DNA of 64,000 bases. Source: Hydractinia symbiolongicarpus (lineage: Eukaryota > Cnidaria > Hydrozoa > Anthoathecata > Hydractiniidae). This document shows, piece by piece, positions 46,675-58,675 of this stretch (position 1 is its first letter; the number at the start of each line of letters is the position of its first letter). The position numbers were made by a program, and so were the translations under genes. The DNA lies in NCBI RefSeq assembly GCF_029227915.1, contig NC_079883.1, positions 5,702,001 to 5,766,000 on the forward strand. The letters are read 5' to 3'. A model generated the notes under the pieces. That model was not told the DNA's origin. It did not search any database and was given only the letters and a program-made list of their open reading frames with translations.

Positions 46675-46947
46675 TCAGTTCTTTTCATTTTGAGAAGCAA
46701 GGAATAGGTTGTCAATTCTATGAAAAACTTTATTAGCTTCTTTCACGGCTTCAGTGATACCTGCTGCTTTGAAACCATTAAAAACCAAATCACCACGCCC
46801 TTGCAAGTTCTGGTGAATCTTAAAGATCCACGTGTCATGTAATAGTTTGACTTGTGACAAATTTAGGGAAACTTCTACGTTTGCTGGAGCTTTGCCTTCG
46901 TTAAGCTGGTTTGTAACCTTTTTAGCATACCACATGTTATAATTGTC
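46675..46947 (-). pseudogene. Tigger transposase, C-terminal segment
   Basis: Reads NYNMWYAKKVTNQLNEGKAP, then LSQVKLLHDTWIFKIHQNL and FNGFKAAGITEAVKEA before the stop. The order W-..V..QL, L..vK.LH..W, GF/GWKAAGI is the usual C-terminal pattern of pogo/Tigger transposases. The open frame extends to 46989, but residues before this segment come from the inserted repeat. Confidence 0.75.
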
Positions 46948-47085
46948 TATATTATAATACCCGTATACGTCTGTCCGTCTGTCACGCAAAATGGTAGCTT
47001 AGCTGCGCAAGTAGCGACACGCACGCAGTACGGTATAAAAAGGATGGACGAACCCGTGGATTTTTCCACGGGCTAACAACTAGTC
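46948..47085 (+). repeat. Dispersed repeat inserted in the transposase gene (138 bp)
   Basis: Fullest copy: ATTATAATACCCGTATACG, GTCTGTCCGTCTGTCACG, CAAAATGGTAGCTTAGCTG, CAGTACGGTATAAAAAGG, AACCCGTGGATTTTTCCACG, GCTAACAACTAG. GTC lies on both sides (46945-46947, 47083-47085). Leaving it out makes the transposase text run from KPVKCFIKD straight into NYNMWYAKK in one frame. Confidence 0.8.
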
Positions 47086-47436
47086 TTTGATAAAACACTT
47101 AACTGGCTTGTTGACTGTAATATCAAGTGGTTGGAATTTGTTTTGAGGGACAATTATAAGGGCACAATAATAATTTTCCCTGTCGTACCGTGTTCCTATC
47201 ATAATTGTCTTAATCTTAAAGTTTGGTCGTCCTTTCTTTTTGAAAATTTTTTTGCTCTTCTTATCCTTCTTCATTTTGATTTTACAGTTGTTGATGGATG
47301 TTCTAACAAAGGTGTACTTTGGACACATTTTATTAGCTAACCACTCGAAATTGATCTTTATGCATGTGCTATCAAAATTAAAAAGGAATTTTTGACAATC
47401 TTGTAACAGTTGCACATATTCTCCGTACAATATCAC
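47086..47436 (-). pseudogene. Tigger transposase, segment ending the catalytic domain
   Basis: The end of this frame reads NKFQPLDITVNKPVK, the signature that closes the DDE domain of pogo/Tigger transposases. The upstream part (Lys-rich, ...KKSKKIFKKKGRPNFK...) does not look like the expected catalytic core, so it is probably scrambled or inserted sequence. The DDE aspartates are not visible. Confidence 0.65.
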
Positions 47437-47497
47437 GTCATATTTATTACTTTGTTTAGAGTAAAGGCGGAACAGTTAATGGTCATGTAAAGACTTT

Positions 47498-48160
47498 AAC
47501 CCTATTCGGTCCGGGGGTTTTCGCACATATTATGAGGGCGAGGGGGGCGGGGGGGGCGGATTCCGATAGCTTTTCGTAGGCTTGCCCAAATTGAATCAAA
47601 CTTAGCACACTTATAGTACGTCACAAAAGCTTGAAATTTGTTTAAAATGCCACTATCTGCTTAAAATTTAATTACTTTAGTTCTGGAACGAATTTTTACA
47701 TTCTTTTTGAAGTTTCTAAAAGCTAAATAATTGCTTTTTAACATTATTTCCGTTTTTTACATAGATCGCATGGAAAATTGCCCAAATTTGCCCAAAAATC
47801 GGTTTTTCCAGATTTTTAGTAAAATCTAAAAAACTCGAAAAATCTGATTAATCATGTGTCCAAAACAAGCAAATAATTCTGCTTGATAAAAAAAAGTTGT
47901 GTTGTAAGTTTCAAGTTCTAGGACTAATCCTAACAAGAGTTATAATGTTTTCCCCATTAAGGGTTTCATAGAGATTTCTATTAGTGGTAGTTTCGAGTAA
48001 TAACCAATATCAAAGCCTCTGAAAGGCATGGGACCTACAAATTTGGCATGCTGGTGTCTAATAGATAATTATTGAAACTCAGTAAGTATCGTAGCCATGC
48101 AACATAGAATTAAGGAGTTATTAAAAAAAACTGTAAGCGGGGGCGGAATCTGTCCGGGAA
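47498..48160. repeat. G-rich-headed segment inside the Tigger element
   Basis: CCCTATTCGGTCCGGGGG, then GGGCGAGGGGGGCGGGGGGGGCGG, about 560 bases of AT-rich sequence, and GCGGGGGCGGAATCTGTCCGG at the far end. The GGGCGGA..TCCG text at both ends hints at one inserted unit of unknown type. Confidence 0.45.
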
Positions 48161-48399
48161 AAATGACTTATTTTTCAAAAGTGACCTAATTTTTCCCCGA
48201 CGAAATTTTCCCCCGACTTTTTTTTTGCCCGATAAGGTATCTATTGCACTTTGTAATCCCCCTCTGTGATCCCCGATATTTGTGCGATATAATATTCCAG
48301 TTGTATATTGTTGCGATTTTTTCTGAAATGCTTTTTGTATTAAATAAGGGACAAAGCTTACTTTGCACGTAGAAATAAATTCTAATAAATTCTAAAGTC

Positions 48400-48498
48400 A
48401 ACCTCGTTTCCAGTGCCTGTTCTCTTTTTTCATCTCGGACGGCAAGACGCCGTCCGATGTTAGAAAAGATAAAAGATGCCCTGGAGACGAGGTTGCTA
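48400..48498. mobile_element. Foldback MITE with AACCTCGTYTCCAG ends
   Basis: CAACCTCGTTTCCAGTGCC and (inverted) CAACCTCGTCTCCAGGGC enclose about 60 bases with a smaller GGACGGC..GCCGTCC palindrome. A related fragment is at 46085-46165. Confidence 0.65.
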
Positions 48499-49228
48499 AC
48501 AGGTGACATTTCTTTGCTTATTAGAATTTTACGTTACTGAATTTAAGTAAAGTTAAAGCAACCAAAAGTTAACGTCATTGGGGTAAATACATTCCAATGT
48601 CCAACTCTTTATTTTCTCTAGCTATAAAAACTACATTAAATTATTGATAACCCAACGCGTACGTCCTTTCGTCTGCAATACTTCCGTAAATTTAACACAA
48701 GTGGAAGAAGAATCTTATATAAATCTTTCATGCATATAAAATACGATTTTGTTCTAAAATATTTATTTTTTTTAATTAATAAAAGTTAATTTAGATTCAT
48801 AACACCATAATACATGCAACAGAATAAAAATTTTATAAGTTTTATTAGCTTAGAGATATTTGAAAGAAAGAATATTTAAATTCATGTGAAAGAAGCTAAA
48901 AGTGTATCTATCGGTCAAAAAAAATCTTGTACTCATCATTTTACGGAATTACAAAGTGCGATATGAAAGGATTTCAAATGACGATAGCTTTGGAACTACA
49001 AAATGCGACAAAAAAATGGTTTACGCAGTGCGATTGGATTACTAAGTGCGACCGGACTGAAAAATGATACACTACACCACTCCACGAAATTGCCATTTAT
49101 CCGGGGTCAAACATAAGCAAAATGCTTTTGCTTGGATTTAGTAAAAAAGTTCTATGAATTGAGAAATTTGGTCGCAATAAGTGAAAGTGACACATATCCG
49201 GTGTCCCGCTTAACGCGAGTGAACTGTA

Positions 49229-50270
49229 TGCAAACTATAAATTCCCATTATAATAATAAGCGGTCTCTGATTCCAAGGGAACCGATTCCATGTTTCCATT
49301 TAGTGGACACCCCTTTTTGGGGTAGAATGCAGTTAGTCGACGTTTCTTTAGGGAAAACAACGAACTCGCTCAAACTTGTTCGCGTTTGCGTAGCAGGACA
49401 TCATAGGCAAGTGGTCATTGACTTTATAATTACTGTGAGAGGTAGTTGTAAGTGGACGAGCGGTTGAACCAATGCGATGATCCTAGATGAAGTTAGATAA
49501 GATTTTTGATGATAAGACGTTAATAGTTTGATAACATCAACCCATAATGATGATGATTGATGGAATCATCAAGGTTGACGTCAATGCTGGCTTGCACATT
49601 TTAGCATTTAAATTCTATCATACAGGTAAAACAGTCCATTGAACCTACAAGTCTAACTCGCGCGATGTTTTTCTGATAACTCCTCTTTGCTAACTTTCAT
49701 AGCTATGATATTTAATCACTTTGCGTTTTATCTATCAGACACCATCTAGCCAAATTGTCAGTTCTCAGCTCTAAGTTGGTTAATATTCACACAAGTTGCA
49801 AAATAGATCCTAAATTCCGTATAGCAATAAGTGTAACTAATCCAATTTTTCGAGAACAGAAGATCTAATTATTAGGCTAATGGAACTATCTTTTACATTC
49901 GACATATGTATGAACAAGAATATGCGCTATACAAACGATTATTTACATACGAATAACTTTAAACGGACCACCAAAGCCTATTACAAGTCACAGGAGGAGG
50001 AGGAGGTGGGGTGGGGGGAGGGGGAGGGATGGTAAAGAATAAACACTGCGCGGTTTTACAGGATTAAAGCATTTTAAGGATTTGGAAGAATTATATTTGG
50101 CACTTTGTTTCAATAAACCATTTTGTCGATAGCGGCACCTATTTGAATTTTCTGCTTGGCAATGCACTTCGGGATAGCTGCTGTATCTGAGAAATCAAAA
50201 CATTACAGTGTTACAGAAATTTTTGAACTTTGAAGTTTGTTTACACTTGATTTTTGTGAAATGGTAATTA
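49229..50270. other. Gene-free stretch with a G-rich tract
   Basis: GGAGGAGGAGGAGGTGGGG followed by GGGGGGAGGGGGAGGG at 49991-50030 could form a quadruplex on the plus strand. Confidence 0.4.
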
Positions 50271-50329
50271 ATGATCACATTTGCATACGATGAGAGCCTT
50301 ACCCTAAAATATTTGAAGTGTCTAGATCC

Positions 50330-51087
50330 AAAGCTTGATTTTAAATGGAGATTTACATCTAATAGGGAATATATTTTTATGCATCACAATTATATTTATT
50401 GTAAACCATGTTATACCACAACGTCAAATAGTATGCCTGTATTTATGACTGGTCTATGTCACCACATTTGGATAATAGCTGGTGCTGTAATAAATATGCA
50501 ACCACCTGTGGTAAAATGATATTTTGTACTTCTTTTGCGAAGAAAAACGTCCATGCATATGTTTTGTTGTCGGATCTACATCTTTCTAGTATAAACATGT
50601 TCAATATCCATTGAAAGTGTTTCAGACTTTGCATCTGGTGTATAGCCTAATACCTAAGCAACCAAATTATTTACTGCAGAATTCTTAGGATTGAAGTGGC
50701 TATGTTTTGCACGAACATCATATACTACTGAAGTTGTGATAACACAGTAGCGGTAATCAACTCATGCTTTGCTGAAAAAATTTGCCCTCTAGTTGATACC
50801 TTAATTTCTAATATTTGTGCTTCAGCAACGCTTATCTTTAATGGTTTGTAAAAATCATTAGATGTCAATTGACTCACCACCAGTTCCTTAATGGTTTGTT
50901 TGCAAATGTCTTTGAAACACAGAACAGAAGCATTGCTTTGTGATTTTGATACAAGTCTATTCCAGTTAACAATTAAACGTTGCTCTTGAGATGGAGGAGG
51001 ATCAAACGTATTACTCGGACGTTCTATTGGCAAAACGATGTTTTTTGGATAATGGCGCTTACGAAGGGTACAGCCTGATTTAATCAC
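50330..51087 (-). pseudogene. Decayed protein-coding relic, probably of a repeat family
   Basis: 51087-50725 is open on minus (IERPSNTFDPPPSQEQRLIV, ...FKDICKQTIKELVVSQL...). After a stop the text continues in a shifted frame (SVVYDVRAKHSHFNPKNSAV, GYTPDAKSETLSMDIEHVYT) with two in-frame stops. Coding-like composition across frames suggests an old gene or transposon protein. I do not recognise the family. Confidence 0.4.
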
Positions 51088-51090
51088 ACC

Positions 51091-53100
51091 TAAACAATAT
51101 AGGGTGTTTCAGAAACTCTTGGTGGTTGGTGGCATATGTGCTGCCTAAAATGTATTATTACATTTAACATTTATAACAGGTTCAGGCAACATTAGATTAT
51201 GGCCTTCTTTGTCACATTTTTTATGAAATACACTTTTATGCACAGTCCCTCAGCTTGCGATAATGTCTAAAAAGTATGCGATGGAATTCAAAAAACTTAA
51301 TTTTATCTCTTAAGGACAAGGAATTTCAATATAACCAACCAATATTGCAGCCCTGCGATACTGTATCTACTTGCTTTTCTCCTCTAAGACGGTGACAGTA
51401 ATTTTAAGCAACTGAGCGACTAGATTAACTTTCTTACTCACTCCTCAAGATTATTTCTCGGCGGGAAAAAATAATTTCTACCGTCACATTCCAATTATAT
51501 TAATCCTCCTTTAGCAAAAATCGTGATTAGAACAAATACGCAAATCGAACGCAACTTCATAAATTCTTCTATTAACACTAATTTTAAATACACCCTAGGT
51601 GCACTGCGAAAGGGGAAGGTTCAAAATGGTACTTCTATTGATGAAATGTATCTTTCTGCGATTCTCAAGCTGTTAATCGCGTAATTAACTTGCTCAACGT
51701 TATGAGGTTGCTTTTCAAATAGTAGCATTATTTATTTTCTACATAGTAAATACTGAGTGCGACGAGGATTAGGAATTGTTAATGCATCGCAAAATATTAG
51801 GATACTTCCCCTTTTTTTAGTTAGTTTTTTAAGGAAAAATATAATTGAGAGGAGGAAGGTGGGGAGAAATCACCTCTAATAACTCATAAACGGCTTAACC
51901 TCTATCAAAACTCGGTAGGAGTATAAAGGTACAAAAAAATGATTAGCGGTGACAAACAGTTGTATTTCTACTTTTAAACATTGTTTTGTCGGTGAACATA
52001 CTTCGCTAAATGATTCCTTCCTGACATTATATTACCATTTAATAAAATATAGAAAACGACTAAAAAAATCCTAAAATATTGCCGATTTATTTTGTCAAAC
52101 ATCATTTCGTAATGCAGTTGCCATCGAAATTCCCAAAATGGGATTTCAATTTTTGTTAATAGAAATTTCCTAGATAGAAAAATATTAAAAGTCACCTAGT
52201 ATCACCCAATTGGAGCAATATTTTAGAATTTATAATAAAGAGAGTGTGTTAATTGTAGTGTCCACCCCCAACACTCCCTCCCTAGTAAAGATGTCGTGGA
52301 ATTATTATTGTATCTTGTCGAACATTTGTTTGATTAAATGGATAAAGTGCACCCACAGGATGCATTTACTTGTTAATATATTTAATACTTAATACTTTAC
52401 AATATGATGTATTTCATACAATTTTATCACCTTTGAGACACTTATCACAAAACGTTTGACAACACTTCAACTAGGCTATTCTTGCTGACATTAGTTAAAA
52501 CAACTATAAGCGATGGAAGAGATAAATATGGCATCGACGTCAGCAGACAATCCGTCAGATTTTAAGAAATGATAAATCGAAATTAAAATTTCATCAACAA
52601 AGAATTTTATAATATAAAAAATTTGTAAAAGTAAATTCGAGGATTATATTTTAAATCGCAGTATTAAGTGACATGAAAAAATAAACGAGTATTCAATCAG
52701 GCAAAAACATATATAAAAAAGTATATCGCTCGTGCAACGCTACTTCGTGCATCTGTAGCATGAAGTAGTAGTTTAGTAGTCATTTTGAACGGTATACTGG
52801 TTACAAAAATGAGAATCAAAAGCTTTGAAAGTGTTCATATATTTTAAAGAAATATGAAAGATGGTTTATTTTTCACAAGCAGTGGATTAAAAAAGGGGTT
52901 ATTTTTCACTATTTTTTGTGATCTGAACAAGGTACAACAATAATTCCTCGCGCATGCGCACTTTAGTAAACAAAATCCTTAACGTAGAAAAGAAAGAGAA
53001 TTAGAACTTCGTGACATATGTTCCGGAAGATGGTAAAGAATCAATGAGCTGGGAAAGAGTGAGAAAAGAAAGTATATATATGTTCACAAAAAAAAGATAG
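51091..53100. other. Gene-free stretch
   Basis: Short frames at 51974-52195 and 52210-52392 have no motif. Nothing supported. Confidence 0.35.
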
Positions 53101-53103
53101 GGA

Positions 53104-53122
53104 ATGTATATATATATATATA
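53104..53122. repeat. (TA)n tract
   Basis: Nine to ten TA units. Confidence 0.8.
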
Positions 53123-56100
53123 GGACAGAAGAAAAACATATTTGCACATATCCTAGTCAAATGCGAATTTTTCTAATCCCTTGCATTAAACCTTTTACCC
53201 CTCTCTAAGGATATCATCCTTAATCTTTGTGTCATATATTAATTGCAAACATAACCTTGCCGTCAGAAGTTAAGCTTGTTTTGTCTTCAAAACGCTCTAG
53301 TGTACAAAATTTATAATCCTTTTATATGTAATTATATCCTATGGTTTTAATTAGTTAATCTTGTTGCGATCAAATCTTTAGCTTGTTAGCGATGTCCAAC
53401 CTCCTTTCTGAAATACGTTTTTTGAAGATCGCGTAAAATCTTACAGTCGCCATAACGGAACAACTATTTACAATTGTTGCTAACGATTTATCCGGAGTTG
53501 CTAATGTAACTTATTTGTACGAAAGTTATTTATGGTAAAATATTTGAAATCTATACACATGCTGTATAGCTAATTTCCTAAATTATAGTAAATGTGAGAC
53601 CATGCAAAAGTTTGTTTAAAAAAAAAATTCTTATTATTTTAGATTGACAACACGATGTTTCACGATGAACAATTTTCAGTTCAGTTTGGACTTAATCCGT
53701 CTGTACCTCTTAAGTGTCAGAGGTACAAGTTCTCCCCTATATTACGAGTTTAAGGATGCCTAACTTTAAAACTTAGTGAGTGCTAATGTGAGATTATTTG
53801 TAAAAGTGTGCTTAAAGGACTAGAATAAAAATAAAGTCACGTTAACTAATCCCTTTATACAAGTGAAATTTTGAAAGTTCATACTATCAAAACATAATTG
53901 TACTACTGGTTAGAAATTAAATGATGAGGATGAAAAATTGTCAAATTTACTTGTTGCTTTACAGAAATAAGTTTCCTAAAGTGCTGCGAAATGGCCTAAG
54001 TGTGTCAATTTACGTTGATGTCATCACTTTTTGGTTTAATTTTGTAAAAAATGAATGCAAACGATAAAAAGAGGATAGAAAAAGAGTTACAAATACAGAA
54101 TCTTAAAAATGTTAGTTTAGGTCACAATTTGTACCCTTAATTTGAAAGTTAGTCCGCTATTCATTGTTGATTGAGACCTGAAAGATGTTTGTTTGACCTG
54201 TTTTGGGTGAACTTAGTACCCAGTCGATGCGCTAGCATTACTTCAACGTTAATGTTTGATTGTAATGAAATTTCAACGTTGAAGAACACATAAAAGGTCT
54301 GAAGTTTTACCATCCACACAGAAGAGGGAGGTTTTAGCCAATCCAAAAATTCAACAATTATCTAAGGCACAACCTTAGACTTGTTAAATTTCTTAATATT
54401 TTAAAAATTGTTTAAAGCCGCCACATCCCTGCTTGCTCCCTGTTAGTCTGGTCCCTACGTTGTCAAAATCAATTCATATGAACAACTTGCATGCACAGCT
54501 TAATAGATAGCTAAGCTATTATTCTCTGATTTTATAAATTTTTAACACTAAGCAACGCACAATAATTAATGATATAATTTTGATCTTCTTTACGGCACGT
54601 GCAAAACGTGCAAGGTTAATTGCCGAAATAAATCTATATCAATGTACTTTTTTTAAGAAGATAAACTTATTTTCTGATCAGCCTTGTTGCTGGTCTAATT
54701 TTTAGCCATCATAAGCTGATTGTCGCTTACGCCTACACTGCTCAACACGTTAGCAGTTTCCCTGATATTCTTTCTTGTAGCTATTAAGAGGTGATGCGTA
54801 TGACAAGAAATTATTGTTTGCGTGTCAATTCTGGTGCTTATTGCCTCTATTTCTTGGGTGGTGGTGTATTTTTAGTTTTGATTTTAGGGTGGGGGGGGAA
54901 AGGGGGGGCAATATTGGGACAATTACCCTTATAGAAGAAAAAACTTTTTATGGTTTAGCAGAGTAACTAGCCATAACATCAATAGACGTTAAAAATAAAT
55001 GCTGATGTCATTAATTTTGTTGTTTTTCGAAAGCATTTACTTCAATTTTTGTTCACTTAATTTGCAATATTTGCTTTATACATAATAGACACAGTTACAA
55101 TTAGATTTCTAACCAGATCCGACGAAATCTCTAAAATTTTGATATGAGGAATTTAAAGTCAGAAAACTTCTAGTCTATACCTCATCTGAAATAAATTTTA
55201 TCGAAAAGGTTGGGGTGGTTAAAAATTACCTACCCACCCACCTGTCCCTGATAAGGTTTAATATGATAGTGAGTCCCATCTTTGTTATTTCACTTGCGTG
55301 CATCTTATATTCTCAAACATTTTTGAGAAACCGAACAGGAATAACCGGATTTTAATAATTAACTAAGCTATTTATTCATGCAATTACAGATGAAGTAAAA
55401 AAGCCCGTGCGAAGGAGATCTATTTAAAATATAAGTAAATGCTCTTCACCCCAGATATACATAAAGAGGTTTATAAAGTAGCAGTTAATATAATTACAAG
55501 TAATATTTTTAAGCATTTACGGTACTCGGTAAAGAGGCGACCAAGCTGTTGAATCCTCAAAAGTGCAACGAATAAATATCTACAGGAGTCAAAGCCGTAG
55601 TATGGATCTTAAAACAAAAGAAAAATGTTGCATTCCAACAAAGGAATTGTGAGTGGCTATCTTTCTTTATCTATGTTTATCAATTTTACTTTTTTTACTG
55701 ATAAATGTTTTAAATTACGTACAATATTTTGCTTGGTTAAGCTATGATAGTCGCATACTATCGCATGGCGACAAGTAATTGAGAAAATTTAGGTATAATC
55801 GTTTTGACGAAAGATAAATGAATTTTAACGTACGATTACATGATGAAATAAAAAGTAATGAAGAATCGATGTGGGTAAGATTTGAAAAATAAAAACAAAA
55901 GATAAGGCCGTAAAAAGTTTGAATCGCGCAAAATGGAACTTTTGTATTATTTTATATGATTTTTGCCTTAAATGGGAAGAAATTATGAAAATTCTGGGAT
56001 GGAGATATGTGAACGCATCTTTAAATTCCTTTATTTTGTAGTCGACAAACTTTTTGCTATTTCTATACTTCTCTATAAATACATGAATGGAAAGACTATA

Positions 56101-57440
56101 CCGAAACAACAGTAGTTAAAGCAAAGAAAAAAAAATAATTAGTTAATAATTCTATCCCCAATACAATTACCTGGAGGGAAATAATATTGGATGTTTTTTT
56201 GTGTTCCAACATTTGCGAAATCATGCAAATAACAAACCAATTAATTTTGTTAACAAGTTTTGATTAGCGGATTTTGAGTGTAAGTTATAGAAATTGGTTT
56301 ATGAATCATTGCCGCATATAAAGCTGTACGCGTTGACGAAAATTAAATTGAACGAAAATAATAAATGCAATGCAATAAAATATTGTATGCAGTTTGAGCA
56401 ATAATATTTTGAATAATATATTTTATTCTGGGTGGTTTTTTAGCTTATTTCTTTTCCGTTATATTACATAGCATAAAAACAAAATATATATTGTGTTGGA
56501 ATAAAATGATTGTTAACTTAAGTGCTGAGTTTTAAGATTAAGTGTTTTAAAATAAAGAAATAAAGTAATTAAAAATACTTGTACAGTTGTTAACAGTAAA
56601 TCATTTGAGTTTTTGGGCCAATTGATTATGCTTTAGCACAGTGACGAAATATATATATGCCTAATTAATTTTAAAGATTCGTCTCTTTAAATTCGAGTCG
56701 TTTGTGACTATCTATAAAAAAAGGGCAAATACTCAATCATATTTTGTTTTGTTTTTCTAAGTATGATAAATTTTTATTTAACAATCTAGCACCTTTAAAT
56801 TATTAAGTGTTATATAAAGACCCAACAATGCCAAATTGGTTATCAGGATGACATGACATGTTGCGAAAGAGAAATGCACAGACAGTAGCCACCATTTGAT
56901 GTTCATTATGGAATTTTTATGACTGGCTTATTTCTAATGATACTTTGGCAACCCAATTAAAAGAGAATTAAAAGCATGACATTGCCCACATTAGTCCTTC
57001 TATATAGGTAGCAAACATCCTAATGAAACATACTGCATACCTTGAAAGTCGGTCTATTCTGGAATTTTGAACGCTGCTTCTCTTATTATCTTAAAGTAAG
57101 AAAAAAAGCTGTCTTTATCCAATTCCAATCTTTTAATTAGCCTGACACATTTACTGTCCCCAAATTGGTTTCTCGTTTACATCGTCAATCAGGAATATTG
57201 GACACAGTTTTATAACCAAATAAGGTGAAATGAAAATGATAAGAACTCATTATAACATATCAGCTGCATTACTTGTTATATAATGTGACCACATTAGATT
57301 ATAACAAAATTTACCCACGGAAATTAGAACCATGCTTTCTTTGATATAAATTGCCTTTAAGTGCAATGACATTTACGGACATTGTCTACGGGCCAAGGTA
57401 CTAATTTCCTAATGTATAAAGTAAATTAGGGTAAATCCCT
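53123..57440. other. Long gene-free stretch
   Basis: Contains a G-rich run at 54887-54910 (TGGGGGGGGAAAGGGGGGGCA). No exon pair, transposon motif or RNA gene that I can support. From about 56.6 kb onwards the sequence has few homopolymers and no repeats, so distal regulatory DNA is possible but unproven. Confidence 0.35.
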
Positions 57441-57454
57441 GTTACCAAGGCAAC
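57441..57454. promoter_or_regulatory. RFX X-box-like site
   Basis: GTTACCAAGGCAAC fits the RFX half-site pair GTTRCC-N2-GGYAAC perfectly. No gene start is visible within reach, so function is inferred from the motif alone. Confidence 0.35.
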
Positions 57455-58630
57455 AATGATGTGACAATGTTATACTGTACTCACAGTTTATTTACAATAA
57501 TGACTCAGACGAGCATATTTATAATAAAAAGGGAATAGGGAGTCATGTCCAAACAAACAAATTAAGTAATCAAGTTAACCTTCTTAAATACAAAATAGCG
57601 AAGTATAATTTCATCTAATCAACAGATATTACAAATATAGACTGTTTGGTGTCGTGTTAATCTGACTCAACAAAAACAGGATAAATATTTTCAACAAAGA
57701 GACAAAGTTAACTTCATAAGTTTGTTAATGCGTTCAGACAGCATTCTCTATTGATCAATCACTAATCAACTAATTTCCATATTTAGGGGAATTAGGATTT
57801 TGCTTACAAATTGAAAACCATGTTTATCCAGATTATTAGCTTATTTAGCTACTTTCAACATCTGATATGAGTTAGTGGTAAAAAACACGACAAATAAATA
57901 GATTAGTTTGAAAAGAACTTTCTCCCTCGTAAGAACTTTTATTTTACAATGTTTGGAAAAATGTACTGTTGCCAGTAATGATGAAAATCGCCGGATGTGA
58001 TAAATTGGTAAAACGGAAAATTAACATAAAAAATCTCATATTTGTCTTGTGTTCTTTATCCCCTATGCTAAGTGTCTAAAACGGAAGCAAAGTTCCTATG
58101 TTAAATAGAAGTACAATTGCATTTTACGTAAATCTTCAGCAGAAAATTAAATCTCCAAAAATAGATTATGGAGGGAAAATGTATTCCGTGACTTTTTTAT
58201 CTGCGAATTAATATGCATTAAAATATTTCGGCTATTTATATCTATTTAATTCATTATTATTCATTATTATACCCTTATTCTATTCGTTACATTGTCATTA
58301 TACTTTTAACAAAACTTTTTTACAAATCACATAATTTATGTTTAAAAAGACTGTTAATAATAAAAGTCTCTTTACTTCCTGCAAATTTCCTAGTTTACAA
58401 GATATGACATAAATTTATATTATGACGTAGTGAATGCATATTTCCGTGGTAGAAACACTGTGTTGCAAAGAATCCGAACCAAAGAGACTTAGTTTGTAAT
58501 TGATCGATGCATAACCTGCCAGTGATATCGATGTAAAAACATGTTGCTGCAAATCCTGTAGCATGGTTACGTGCAACGAAGATGCTAATTATCTGATTAA
58601 TTACCGGCCGAATCATTTTATATCCTTTTT
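57455..58630. other. Gene-free stretch
   Basis: No supported feature; the frame at 58395-58616 has no motif. Confidence 0.35.
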
Positions 58631-58675
58631 TAATCCGTTTTTAAATCCGTTTTTAAATCCGTTTTTAAATCCGTG
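58623..58675. repeat. 12-bp tandem repeat
   Basis: CCGTTTTTAAAT starts at 58635, 58647 and 58659, with degenerate flanking units. Confidence 0.85.

Larger units (their letters stand above)
46170..49228 (-). mobile_element. 3.06-kb pogo/Tigger element, decayed and nested
   Basis: Left end TACAGTACACTCGCGTTAA and inverted right end TACAGTTCACTCGCGTTAA differ at one base. Transposase remnants on minus lie near the left end. Later insertions include the dispersed repeat at 46948, a G-rich segment from 47500 and a foldback at 48400. Confidence 0.8.

Noticed and set aside
46948-46989. N-terminal RDRRTDVYGYYNI of the open frame at 46675-46989
   Set aside because: It is translated from the inserted dispersed repeat, not from the transposase.
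50271-50519. Plus-strand frame of 82 codons
   Set aside because: Lies opposite the decayed minus-strand relic and has no motif.
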